A DNA stretch of 64,000 bases from contig NZ_CP012159.1 of assembly GCF_001189295.1 (NCBI RefSeq), positions 7,805,001-7,869,000 of the forward strand. Reading direction: 5' to 3'. Under the pieces are notes generated by a model. That model was not told where the DNA came from, searched no databases, and worked only from the letters and a program-made list of their open reading frames with translations. Below, one piece after another: positions 9,701 through 16,505 of the stretch (positions are counted from its first letter, which is position 1; every line of letters starts with the position of its first letter). Position numbers and translations under genes: made by a program. Source of the DNA: Chondromyces crocatus. GTDB taxonomy: Bacteria; Myxococcota_A; Polyangia; Polyangiales; Polyangiaceae.

Positions 9701-10414
9701 GCCAGGCGCATCATGGACGGCGTCCGCATCGGGATGGCCAGGATGCTGCTGGAGTCCGCAAAGCTCGGCATCCTGGGCGGCACCAGCCGCGTCTACGTCG
9801 CCTACACCAACCTCACCGCCGCCTGGAATGGCTACAAAGAGAGCGGGCTCCCCGGCGCTCTCGACGCCGTCAATCCCGCCAGCCAGATGGTCCAAGCCGG
9901 CGTGGAGGCCTACGAGGCTGCCGCCGCAGAGGACTGGGAGGCCGCCGGCGCCAGCTTGTTCAAGGCCGGGTCGATCGGGATGTCGATCCTGGCGACGGCT
10001 GTTGGCGTCGGGGGAGCGATCACTGCGACAGTGGGCTCGACGGCAGGAGCGGCGGGGAGGGCAGCCGCAAGAGCCCCCTCACTCCCTGCATATGCTGGCG
10101 GAAAAACGTCGGGAGTACTACGGACCACCGCAGGCGATACAGCACTGCTGAGCGGCTACAAGGGGCCGTCCGCATCGATGCCTCGAGGAACGCCAGGCAT
10201 GAACGGACGCATCAAGTCGCATGTAGAAGCTCATGCGGCTGCCGTGATGCGAGAGCAAGGGATGAAGGAAGGAACCCTGTACATCAATCGAGTCCCCTGC
10301 TCTGGCGCCACCGGATGCGACGCGATGCTCCCAAGAATGCTCCCACCAGATGCACACCTTCGCGTGGTCGGTCCGAATGGTTACGATCAAGTTTTTGTCG
10401 GGCTGCCCGACTGA
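3731..10414 (+). CDS. SpvB/RHS-repeat polymorphic toxin lipoprotein with DddA-like deaminase tip
   Basis: A 2227-residue secreted toxin. Order: signal peptide with lipobox LLVGAC (about residues 30-46); SpvB-type N-terminus (YTIPVPTLPGRAGIEPSLAI); a series of VCBS/FG-GAP calcium-binding repeats (DVSGDGLDDL, DVDGDGMVDL, DVNGDGLPDA, DVNGDGAQDL); many RHS YD-repeats; the RHS core ending DPSGF near residue 1907; a linker; and the toxin tip, residues about 2118-2227, starting LPAYAGG. The tip has HVE (His2164, Glu2166) and Cys2190/Cys2196, the zinc and proton-shuttle pattern of SCP1.201-like deaminases, the family of the double-stranded DNA cytosine deaminase DddA, which also begins LPAYNG. The predicted activity is nucleic-acid cytosine deamination in a rival cell. 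The immunity gene follows by 10 bases. Start ATG 3731 has GGAG 12 bases upstream; ATG 3737 is an alternative. Confidence 0.92.
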   Translation: MSMSASRSQPAFPFVSASSPRPRRRPPFPRALLLLIAVLLVGACGDAGGPLLWSSSSQALWEPSPIPPLPPLLCLGPGDGPSPFPPDLTQGTTTAAGTLPGSFSVTSTGEATYTIPVPTLPGRAGIEPSLAITYDSAQGEGLLGIGFHLQGLSSVDRCPRNVAQDGHIAPVRDAEDDALCLDGQRLVPVDPQPGRAPREYRTFPDSFTRVEADFAESEGWPAERGPKRLRAHGKAGLIYEYGGESSGRVLAQGEAVRSWLLTRLSDRDGNTMAVVYRNDLHAKGYTVEHAPQRITYTRHPTVPASRMVEFTYGPLEAADVRVHYARGMELRRSLSLRSIQMFGPGHVLARELRFGYGHGPATGRLRLEAVRECAGDGTCKPPTRFTWHTAGAAGYTQQQTLVEVPLSERGTLMTMDVSGDGLDDLVTSDMVVEAGTEEPITRWSVALNRSQELTPGFFEAAVTGQEQPHFIDAEPPYQPELGTPLDYDHDGRMDLFLHDVHGQSMTWEVLLSNGDGRFTRRDTGVPRPFTMGMTPAGLRSPDASTHLVDVDGDGMVDLLQCYLSAHEQLWYLHRWTAAAGGFAPHGDRVHALSSYPCHAELHAVDVDADGRVDLVMQELILVGSQVRAGWQYVAFSYELSDGSWTRALTGLRLTPPGDRVFFLDVNGDGLPDAVQSSRDDEQLYTSMNIGAGFAAPVPSLATPTLGAARFVRFASVLDHNADGRQDLLLAMSDGGSESLPAWKVLQATGEVGPGTFEIVHPGLPMGIVLQQDELPTPDHPLTPRVTDVNGDGAQDLLYAFNNQVHVFENVLGQEDLLAAVTDGMNAHAPEDAEYLPNVQIRYDHLIDRARTTEGFEDAPGIPSPEQRTYRPLEQSDEEPCRYPVRCVVGHRRVVSGYVLNNGADRPRTFQVAYRNGRHHRLGRGFLGFGTRIVRDLDTGAGTAEFYDNVTFDGAFQAFPFRGQVQRSWRWSPSLPLDAHSAEPASLELLTTRSYAVVIPTQAGTYFTLSLLEGKSRHQGTFSPGSGKTLEEAVRALEGDLASRMSDTLRTVSDFDLYGNILAEQTQTEGVDLDLSVTRSFDNDPLSWRLGELTRETTCSKAGGETQCRVMHRSYDGRGHVRLERVGGEPFDPEMQLDVWFSRDALGNIHSTRSRDGTGQVRASCTSYDALGLMPYAHRNLEGHQSYTRYDPAVGVLRASVDPNGLVSRWAYDGFGRVTLESLPGRMPTVIRRTWTKDGGAAGNAWNLKIRTASVGGQDETVQLDGLGREVRWWWQALDVGEEQAPRMMQEVAFDARGEHLAWRSLPIVDPAPPGSVQVRETWQYDGMGRVLRHVTPWGAATTHEYIGRDEVITAPGQAVTRIASDPLGRPTAVGDPEGGVSRYTYGPFGGLREVTTPAGAVTLTERDAFGRVRRQVSPDRGVSTAHYDGYGQKISSLDAAGRAVTTRYDTLGRIFRQVDEDGVTEFRWDDAQHGVGQLALVVSPDGHRLRYGFDHLGRPATTTLEIGGESFTSRLSYDLSGRLERIEYPSAPGIGSFAIEREYDPHGRLRALKDAGSGAEFWRATAIDAGNRITGERFGGGTATTLRTFDAARERVSRIETQTAGGPVQQLSYLWNDRRKLVERSDGLHANVERFRYDLLDRLTCAQFGLINAALCERPFTYGPDGNLLQKPGVGAYEYDPAQPHAVVRAGSAFYGYDAVGNQTSRPGATIAYTAFDLPKRIALTSGDTVDFAYDGLQQRVRKTTATQEIASFGEVYERVTDVVTGAVEHRYHVRNDERVVTLVRRSVAQGTRTLHVHVDHLGSIDVLTDGVTGSVAERRSYDAFGAPRHPDWGSGQPPSPHELSSLGFTGHEADLDLGLVNMKGRIYDPKLGRFLTPDPLVPRPLFGQSWNSYSYVLNSPLSLVDPSGFQEQPPATEDGCSQGCTIWVFGPPREPKPPAPPKVVEGNLEDAAGTGSTQAPVDVGTSGVRSGWSPQLPATLQTLGRGDAIARRIMDGVRIGMARMLLESAKLGILGGTSRVYVAYTNLTAAWNGYKESGLPGALDAVNPASQMVQAGVEAYEAAAAEDWEAAGASLFKAGSIGMSILATAVGVGGAITATVGSTAGAAGRAAARAPSLPAYAGGKTSGVLRTTAGDTALLSGYKGPSASMPRGTPGMNGRIKSHVEAHAAAVMREQGMKEGTLYINRVPCSGATGCDAMLPRMLPPDAHLRVVGPNGYDQVFVGLPD
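9376..10070 (+). repeat. RHS tip linker, copy 1 (inside the toxin gene)
   Basis: This segment, from the end of the RHS core through the linker, is repeated almost unchanged at 10866-11553. Both copies encode the same residues around SLVD(P/S)SGFQEQPPATEDG and IARRIMDGVRIG. The homology stops where the two toxin tips diverge, as expected if tips are exchanged by recombination through the linker. Confidence 0.9.
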
Positions 10415-10424
10415 AAGGTTCAAC

Positions 10425-10811
10425 GTGTTTACGATTGAGATCAATCAACATCGACAACATGCCGCGTCGCTTGATGATGTTGACCGGATCCTGGACGAAC
10501 TCCATGCCGCGAGCGCTAGCCTGGGACCTCAGCTCGTATCGGTCGAGATATGTGAGTCAGGTGATTCTCTAGCGATCGGTTTGGGTTTGGCTCGAAGTGT
10601 TCTTAATTATATGAGCGGTAGCAAGGAGCCACCGTACTTCACCAGCACGGGCGAGCTTGACGTGGATGAGCCCATCGCCTTCCGATTCGGCGGAGAATGG
10701 TCGGAGTTTCCGCTCCGGAATAGTATCCCGACATCGATTGCCCGACAGGTGATGAGAGACTTCTGCGTAACGGGCAAGCTCAGTCGGAACATTCAGTGGG
10801 AGCAGGATTAG
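10425..10811 (+). CDS. Imm1-family immunity protein for the deaminase toxin
   Basis: A 128-residue protein beginning at GTG 10425, just behind the toxin stop, with GAAAGG as ribosome binding site. The open frame extends upstream into the toxin gene, but that part is out of frame with the toxin and is disregarded. The C-terminal half fits Imm1 (the family of DddI): GELDVDEPIAFRFGGEW, then IPTSIARQVMRDFCVTGKL and NIQW. Imm1 proteins are the usual partners of SCP1.201-type deaminases, so the pairing supports both assignments. It should bind the tip in the cytosol of the producer. Base composition is visibly more AT-rich than the RHS backbone, suggesting a recently acquired module. Confidence 0.85.
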   Translation: MFTIEINQHRQHAASLDDVDRILDELHAASASLGPQLVSVEICESGDSLAIGLGLARSVLNYMSGSKEPPYFTSTGELDVDEPIAFRFGGEWSEFPLRNSIPTSIARQVMRDFCVTGKLSRNIQWEQD

Positions 10812-10865
10812 TTTCAGACCTCCTGAGGCGCCATCACGCAATGCGTGGGTTGCAGTCGAAGACAG

Positions 10866-11553
10866 GGCCGCGGCCCTCTTCGGGCAAAGCTGGAACGGCT
10901 ATTCCTACGTAACCAACAGCCCGCTGTCGCTGGTCGATTCCAGTGGGTTTCAAGAGCAGCCACCTGCGACAGAGGACGGATGCTCGCAGGGCTGCACCAT
11001 CTGGGTGTTCGGTCCTCCCCGCGAGCCGAAGCCACCTGCGCCGCCCAAGGTCGTCGAGGGCAACCTGGAGGACGCCGCTGGCACTGGTTCGACCCAGGCG
11101 CCGGTCGACGTCGGGACCTCCGGGGTCCGCGGAGGGTGGAGCCCCCAGCTCCCAGCCACGTTGCAGACCTTGGGCCGTGGTGACGCCATCGCCAGGCGCA
11201 TCATGGACGGCGTCCGCATCGGGATGGCCAGGATGCTGCTGGAGTCCGCAAAGCTCGGGATCCTGGGCGGCACCAGCCGCGTCTACGTCGCCTACACCAC
11301 GATCACCGCCGCCTGGAATGGCTACAAGGAGAGCGGGCTGCCCGGCGCCCTTGACGCCGTCAATCCCGCCAGCCACATGGTGGAAGCCGGCGTGGAGGCC
11401 TCTGAGGCTGCCGCCGCAGAGGACTGGGAGGCCGCGGGCGCCAGCTTGTTCAAGGCCGGCAGCATCGGGATGTCCATCCTCGCCACCGCTGTCGGGGTGG
11501 GGGGAGCGATCACCGCCACCGTCGGGTCGACAGCGGGGTCAGCAGGGAGAGCT
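10866..11553 (+). repeat. RHS tip linker, copy 2 (orphan cassette)
   Basis: Near-identical duplicate of 9376-10070. It begins abruptly at GCCGCGGCC, about 55 bases after the Imm1 stop codon, and lacks the RHS core upstream. It carries DSSGF where copy 1 has DPSGF. Confidence 0.9.
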
Positions 11554-11880
11554 GCAGCTGCGGCAGGGAGGCGAAGTGGTGCGACTCCAGTCCGAAATGC
11601 CCATCTTGCGAATCAAGCGCATCCGAAGACAGGTGTTCCATTTGACAGAAATGGCTACCCCGATTTTTCTGCATTCCGCCATCCGACAATCGGTGACGTG
11701 CGAATAGAACTCTCAGGTTCGCGTTCCACAGACTTCGCCCGTGCGAACACAGCTGCTGGTGTGACAGAGACGCCCGCAGGCTACACATGGCACCACCATC
11801 AAGACAGGGGGTTGATGCAGCTTGTCGAGACGAACGTTCACAAGTACACCGGGCATAGCGGTGGATTCAGCACTCGATGA
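10867..11880 (+). pseudogene. Orphan RHS C-terminal cassette with WHH nuclease domain
   Basis: A displaced toxin tip: a 5'-truncated RHS linker followed by a different toxin domain of about 110 residues. The frame is open back to 10753 and no plausible own start or ribosome binding site is seen before GTG 11005. It is therefore probably silent unless recombined onto the full-length RHS gene. The domain ends in TWHHHQDRGLMQLVETNVH and TGHSGG, the pattern of the WHH branch of HNH/endonuclease VII toxins, which cut DNA using a metal held by the His residues. The matching immunity gene follows. The toxin-specific DNA is more AT-rich than the linker. It could be expressed as a 291-residue fragment from GTG 11005. 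Confidence 0.85.
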
Positions 11881-11899
11881 TTGCCGCCTGGGAGAACCT

Positions 11900-12388
11900 G
11901 TGGATTTCTTCAGTAAAGAAACGACAACGATGTCCGGGCCAGTCGTCACCACCGAACTGCTTCGACAGGCGGAAGCTCGTCTTGGACTTCGACTCCCGAG
12001 AGCATACGTCGAGATACTACGCCAGAAAAACGGAGGAGTGCCCGCGCGCCGCTGCTTCCATACGGACACTCCGACGTCCTGGGCGAGCAACCACATAGCG
12101 ATTTCATCGCTACTTGGCATTGGATTCGAGCAGGGAGTGGACGGGGAATTTGGCAGTGCCTACTTGGTGCAAGAATGGGGCTATCCAGACATCGGTCTGG
12201 TCATATGCGATACCCCCTCTGGTGGACATGACACCGTCATGCTCGACTATCGCAAGTGTGGCGCGGAGGGAGAGCCTCAAGTTGCATACATCGACGAAGA
12301 TCGGAGCATCTTGACCATTGCCGCCGACTTCGCGTCGTTCGTCCAGTGCTTGGTGGACTGTTCAACGCTGCTGCCGCCTTCCTCATAA
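11900..12388 (+). CDS. SUKH (SMI1/KNR4) immunity protein
   Basis: A 162-residue protein from GTG 11900, preceded by GGGAG at about 6 bases; ATG 11930 is an alternative. RQAEARLGLRLPRAYVEILR followed by QKNGG is the diagnostic start of the SMI1/KNR4 (SUKH) fold, and the acidic C-terminal half is typical. SUKH proteins are common immunity partners of nuclease toxins, so it is read as the antidote to the WHH nuclease ending at 11880. Local GC is lower than in neighbouring housekeeping genes, in keeping with an exchangeable module. Confidence 0.85.
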   Translation: MDFFSKETTTMSGPVVTTELLRQAEARLGLRLPRAYVEILRQKNGGVPARRCFHTDTPTSWASNHIAISSLLGIGFEQGVDGEFGSAYLVQEWGYPDIGLVICDTPSGGHDTVMLDYRKCGAEGEPQVAYIDEDRSILTIAADFASFVQCLVDCSTLLPPSS

Positions 12389-12504
12389 TTCGACATGCGA
12401 GGATTCACTTCATCACGTACCAGCTGCGGAAGCCGCGGCCCATCTTGGGACCGCGCGGGCACGAGCTCGACCTCGGCCGCCAACCGGCACCGGCGACAAA
12501 CAGC

Positions 12505-12539
12505 GCGCCCGTCCTCCCGAAACACGCGAGGACGGGCGC
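12505..12539. terminator. Strong hairpin between convergent genes
   Basis: A perfect 12-bp inverted repeat (GCGCCCGTCCTC and GAGGACGGGCGC) with an 11-base loop. It sits between the SUKH gene ending at 12388 and the convergent gene ending at 12576. On the plus strand it is followed by a pyrimidine stretch (CTTCCTTCCC) rather than a T-run. It probably acts as a transcription terminator for one or both sides. Confidence 0.7.
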
Positions 12540-12575
12540 CTTCCTTCCCACGAGTGGCCTACGGGCCCTCGCGCA

Positions 12576-13427
12576 TCACCCCGCGGCCGGCGTCGCTCCC
12601 CCCGTCATCGACGGCGGCTCCTCGTCCAGCGCCTCGTCCACCTCGAGCCCCCTCTCCAGCCCCTTGGCTGGAGAGCTTCCCAGCGGCGGCGTCGACGACC
12701 CTTGCGCTGCCGCCCGCGCCCTCCGCGCTGCCCTGGCCGCTGCGCGCTGCTGGAGCCGCTGCCCCTCGTAAGGCCCCAGCAGCTCCCGCTGCATCGCCGT
12801 GTTCCCCTCGTAGTCGATGACCACCTGCGCCGCGAAGCGCACGAACGCCTCGTGCCACGCCAGGCTCGCCAGCTCCGTCGCGCGACCGGCGCCGCCCGCG
12901 TCCTGACCCAGCGAACGCCCGTAGCGCTCCACGTGAGCCAGCACGTGCAGCACCTCGGCCGCGAGCCCCAGCGCGGTGACCGCGGCATCGACCTCCGGCT
13001 CCCCGAGCCGCTGTCGCAGATCGGTCAGGTGCTTCAGCTCCATCTCCATCGGCAGCCGGATGAAGCTCGTCCCCTTGGGAAAGAGGCGCGTCCGCAGCAA
13101 CCGCACCTGACCGAGCGCCTCGCGCTGCGCCGGACCGAGCGGAACGAGCGTATCGAGCAGCATCTCCTCGCGCGCTTCGAGCATCCGGTGAAACGCTGCC
13201 ACCACCGTGTCGGTCGCCTGATCGGCGGCCCTCGGCGGGACATCCCGCACATTCAAGAGCGCCAGCGTCGAAGCAATGACGGCATCTCCACGGGTCCGGG
13301 TCGCGCCTTGGAGCGGAGTGGCTCGGGTCGCTGCCAGGATGGGGCCCAGCGCATTCCCGACGTTGATCTGACGGTCCACTTCCAGACGGGTCGTATTCAG
13401 CATGTTGAACAGCCTCATGGTTCTCAT
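12576..13427 (-). CDS. Hypothetical helical protein
   Basis: A 283-residue protein, not recognised. It is predominantly helical and hydrophilic, with no signal peptide or membrane segment. The middle (about residues 75-215) has a regular Leu/Ala pattern (FHRMLEAREEMLLDTLVPLG, LGLAAEVLHVLAHVERYG). The last 60 residues are a low-complexity Arg/Ala then Gly/Ser/Pro tail. The ATG at 13427 is the first of two close Met codons; the second (13418) has a weak GAG upstream. Its promoter region is the minisatellite-bearing stretch to the right. Third-position GC is very high, as in the core genome. No partner gene. Confidence 0.7.
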   Translation of the reverse strand: MRTMRLFNMLNTTRLEVDRQINVGNALGPILAATRATPLQGATRTRGDAVIASTLALLNVRDVPPRAADQATDTVVAAFHRMLEAREEMLLDTLVPLGPAQREALGQVRLLRTRLFPKGTSFIRLPMEMELKHLTDLRQRLGEPEVDAAVTALGLAAEVLHVLAHVERYGRSLGQDAGGAGRATELASLAWHEAFVRFAAQVVIDYEGNTAMQRELLGPYEGQRLQQRAAARAARRARAAAQGSSTPPLGSSPAKGLERGLEVDEALDEEPPSMTGGATPAAG

Positions 13428-13693
13428 TCGGTGAAATTCCGCAAATAAGGAAAGCTCCGGAGGCCCCTAACCTGGATCCTGGAAAGCCTCCGCGCAAGGC
13501 GGACAACCACGGCCAGATGAAAAATAGGTGGCACAAGGTGGGTGAACGTCCGCTGGAGCTGCCAGGGCCAAGGCATGGCCCGCGTACCCATCGCATCGCC
13601 TGGGCCCCCGGATGCAGCGCGCTCGAAGAAGCGCGACTCCATGGGTCTTTCTTGCTTCCGCCGCGCGGTGGGGGCTCGCGGACGACGGAAGCT

Positions 13694-14050
13694 CGCAGAG
13701 GTTCCCCGCCACGCGTCCGAACCTCCCGGAGCTTCCCTGGCACGCGTCTGAACCTCCCGGAGGTTCCCCGGCACGCGTCTGAACCTCCCGGAGGTTCCCC
13801 GACACGCGTCCGAACCTCCCGGAGGTTCCCCGACACGCGTCCGAACCTCCCGGAGGTTCCCCGACACGCGTCCGAACCTCCCGGAGGTTCCCCGGCACGC
13901 GTCTGAACCTCCCAGAGGTTCCCCGACACGCGTCCGAACCTCCCAGAGGTTCCCCCGACACGCGTCTGGTGGGTCCAGAGGTTCCCCCGACACGCGTCTG
14001 GTGGGTCCAGAGGTTCCCCCGACACGCGTCCGGTGGGTCCAGAGGTTCCC
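13694..14050. repeat. 31/32-bp minisatellite, 11 units
   Basis: ACGCGT recurs at 13711, 13742, 13773, 13804, 13835, 13866, 13897, 13928, 13960, 13992 and 14024, so seven steps of exactly 31 and three of 32 bases. In the left units each period contains the near-palindrome GAACCTCCCGGAGGTTC. The three rightmost units replace the left arm with GGTGGGTCCAG, so the palindrome is lost there. Reverse frames through it are open only because of the repetition and are not taken as genes. Confidence 0.95.
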
Positions 14051-14588
14051 AGCCTCTGCCCGCTTCCAGCTCCACCGTCAGAGAGACGGCCGCCCCAGCG
14101 ACGTTTCCCCTCGCCCTCGCTCCACGGCCCCAGCCAGAGCCCTCCGGACCGTTCCCACTGCCATCACAGCATCAGCCACGCCCCTCCCGACCATCCTGAG
14201 GCGCTCTCTTTATCGTCACAGCCAGACCACCCATCGCCAGCCGAGCAAGGCCCGAGCGAGTCTCGACAGGTCCCCTCCACGGCGGCCGTCGAGAAGGCCG
14301 ACGCGCGAGGCGGGGACGTTGGCGCCCGACGAAGACGTGGCCCACCGTCCCGCCAGGGCGCTACCATGGCCTCGGTGGGGCATCCGGCAGGCAGTCCATC
14401 GGGCGGCGTCCCCGACGCCCCACGGCAAGCGACCTCCCCCCTCACCCCCGGAAAACCCGCCGCAGGTCCCCGCGACCGGGCCGCACGCCCAGCCTCATCC
14501 CCAGCCCGAACTCGCCCTCCCCATGCCCAGCGCGCCACCTCCTCGAACCCAGCCCCCGAGGAGCCCCCACCCCTCCCCTCGACACCGC
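14051..14588. other. Non-coding stretch between minisatellite and CRISPR leader
   Basis: About 540 bases rich in C-runs. Several frames are open, but none has a ribosome binding site, a recognisable domain or stable codon use. No gene is called here. Confidence 0.5.
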
Positions 14589-14630
14589 GCGCGAACCTCG
14601 CCCGACGCGAAAACCCTGGGAGGTTCGCGC
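14589..14630. other. Inverted repeat upstream of the CRISPR leader
   Basis: GCGCGAACCTC at 14589-14599 and GAGGTTCGCGC at 14620-14630 form a perfect 11-bp stem with a 20-base loop. The arms share GAACCTC/GAGGTTC with the minisatellite 600 bases to the left. It may isolate array transcription from upstream or be an operator. Confidence 0.6.
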
Positions 14631-14767
14631 TACCCCCGCTCTTTGACATTCCGCAGGGTTACGGGCGCGCACTGGGCCAGGCACGGCGAAGTCGGGTATG
14701 CTGGGACGAGGTTCGCGAAAACAGCGCGAATTTCCCTGGATATTCCGCCACTTGGGGATGCCAGGGG
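14631..14767 (+). promoter_or_regulatory. Putative CRISPR leader
   Basis: The array is read left to right, because its repeats end in TTGAAAC and the decayed repeat is at the right end. The leader must therefore lie here. It is less GC-rich than its surroundings just before the first repeat (GGATATTCC at about 14737). TTGACA at 14643 and TATGCT at 14697 are promoter-like but not ideally spaced, so no exact promoter is claimed. Confidence 0.5.
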
Positions 14768-15433
14768 GTCGCCCTCCTCGCCTGAGGGGGGCGTGGGTTG
14801 AAACCAAGTGACGCCGTAGTCGTCGTCGTGTCGCGTCAGTCGCCCTCCTCGCCTGAGGGGGGCGTGGGTTGAAACGGCGCCGGCGCTCTGGCGTCCGCGA
14901 GAGGTAGGTGTCGCCCTCCTCGCCTGAGGGGGGCGTGGGTTGAAACAACACCGTCTGGTCGACGATGGCGTCGTACAAGGGGTCGCCCTCCTCGCCTGAG
15001 GGGGGCGTGGGTTGAAACCACTCACCCGTGTGGATCGTGGTCACGATGGCGGGTCGCCCTCCTCGCCTGAGGGGGGCGTGGGTTGAAACATCAATTGTCA
15101 GCGCACGGGACGAGAGGTGACCGTGTCGCCCTCCTCGCCTGAGGGGGGCGTGGGTTGAAACATATCCTCGTACAGCGGCGCATTGGTGAGCGGGACGTCG
15201 CCCTCCTCGCCTGAGGGGGGCGTGGGTTGAAACGATGACAAGCCCAGCGACCCCTGGTTTATCCGTGTCGCCCTCCTCGCCTGAGGGGGGCGTGGGTTGA
15301 AACGTTTACGACGAGCTAGACCCAGGGGGACACGATGGGTCGCCCTCCTCGCCTGAGGGGGGCGTGGGTTGAAACGTCGACATGTTGGTGTGCAACTGCG
15401 ACGCCACCCGTCGCCCTCCTCGCCTGAGGGGGG
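14768..15433 (+). CRISPR. Type I-C CRISPR array: 10 repeats, 9 spacers
   Basis: A 37-base repeat beginning GTCGCCCTCCTCGCCTGAGG and ending GCGTGGGTTGAAAC, with repeat starts at 14768, 14839, 14910, 14982, 15053, 15125, 15197, 15267, 15339 and 15410. Spacers are 33-35 bases and all different. CCCTC/GAGGG within the repeat gives the short hairpin expected for Cas5c processing. The 5' GTCGCCC and 3' GATTGAAAC-like ends are those of type I-C repeats, matching the cas genes at 24-31 kb. The first nine repeats are identical. The tenth is intact for only about 24 bases, then merges into sequence shared by the lipoprotein-gene downstream regions, marking the trailer end. No spacer matches elsewhere in this window by eye. 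Confidence 0.97.
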
Positions 15434-15500
15434 AGTGCAGCGCCTTGCCTGGCTGGAAACCATGCAGATCGTTCTTTCGTGAGAGAACGCAGCTCGGACG

Positions 15501-16478
15501 TCACTCACCGTGCGCGCAACAGAACGTGGTGGTCTGGGTCGGCTCGAAGCCGCCCAGGAATTCGCCGCCCTGAGGCGTGCATGTCCCCGGGTCGAGGCGC
15601 CTGAACTCTGCGTTCATGCTTGCGAACTGGAGTGGGATTGAGGTGAGGAGACAGCCTCCGTGATTGTAGCCCACGGTCGTCGCGAGGCTGCGTAGGTTGC
15701 ATTCGCTTTGCTCATTCAGCCGGAAAAAGACGTGGCAACCGCTCGTCTCTGGGGGCGAACAGCGACATGGACTGCACGACGAACGATCCTCGGCCATGCC
15801 GTGGAAGCGATGCATTTCTGGATGGTCGGGTGGGCAACTCGTGACCTCCGCGGCGCTGAACATGCAGCGCTCGAATCCGGGCGGCGGAAGTGGGTTGCAG
15901 TCTTCTGCGTGGTCGCTGCATTCCTCGCGCTTCTCGAAGGTCGAACAGGCCATGGCAAACCTGTCCCAGGAGAAGGTGGCTTGCTTTTTCACCTGAGGAA
16001 CGAGCGGCTGGCACTCGGTGCGAGACGAGCCCCAGAAGATGGCGCCTTCAGGATCTTTGATGGGTGGGAAAGACCAGCAGGAACCATCCCACCCAGGAGG
16101 AGCGAGCACGTCGAGCAAGGGTCCCCCGCAAGTGCCTGTGGTGATGGTGACCCCGGCAGGCAGCAAGCATTCCACATCGCTACACGCACAAGCTTCGCAT
16201 GTTCCGTGGGTCTGGAGTCCTGTGTGCCCCTCGTACACCAGCGCGGGGGCGGCGTCCGGACAGGCAGGCGCAAGGGTCTGCTCCCCAGTCCATAGCCACA
16301 CTGGACCTTCCCAGCCGAGAAGCGGTTGAGCATCACATTCCGCTTCCTGGCAATGCGGGGTCACCGTGCCAGTAACTTGCTGGACGGTTGAGTCCATGCC
16401 GCAGCCAACCACTCCGGTCAGGCCTAGCTGAACAAGGAACAGACCTATCCTTCGGGTAGTTTGCACGGCAAACACCAT
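15501..16478 (-). CDS. Cys-rich lipoprotein, paralogue 1 of 7
   Basis: A 325-residue predicted lipoprotein: an h-region LFLVQLGLTGVVG before Cys of the lipobox, then a mature chain with about 25 cysteines. Family landmarks in order are LGWEGPVWLW (about residue 54), LVYEGHTGLQTHGTC, CxCxDVECLLPAG, PPGWDGSCWSFPPI, a central WDRFAMAC, GFERCMFSA, DHPEMHRFHG, CSPCRC, and the terminal GGEFLGGFEP and FCC. The many paired Cys suggest a disulfide-stabilised extracytoplasmic domain; no known fold or function was recognised. The start is ATG before GTG TTT GCC, conserved among copies. Its 3' side directly abuts the CRISPR trailer. Confidence 0.85.
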   Translation of the reverse strand: MVFAVQTTRRIGLFLVQLGLTGVVGCGMDSTVQQVTGTVTPHCQEAECDAQPLLGWEGPVWLWTGEQTLAPACPDAAPALVYEGHTGLQTHGTCEACACSDVECLLPAGVTITTGTCGGPLLDVLAPPGWDGSCWSFPPIKDPEGAIFWGSSRTECQPLVPQVKKQATFSWDRFAMACSTFEKREECSDHAEDCNPLPPPGFERCMFSAAEVTSCPPDHPEMHRFHGMAEDRSSCSPCRCSPPETSGCHVFFRLNEQSECNLRSLATTVGYNHGGCLLTSIPLQFASMNAEFRRLDPGTCTPQGGEFLGGFEPTQTTTFCCAHGE

Positions 16479-16505
16479 TCACATCATGTGAGAATGAGCT
16501 GAAGA

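Noticed and set aside
13694..14050. Minisatellite considered as a CRISPR array
   Set aside because: There are no unique spacers; the whole period is repeated, including the part that would be a spacer.
12559..14075. Overlapping minus-strand frames with a repeated PGGSDACRG-like peptide
   Set aside because: They arise from the 31/32-bp minisatellite read in several frames. There is no leader or ribosome binding site, and the repeat itself explains the open frames.
14442..15508. Minus-strand frames across the CRISPR array (repeated STHAPLRRGG and NPRPPQARRA)
   Set aside because: These peptides are translations of the CRISPR repeat. Such frames are often misannotated as genes.
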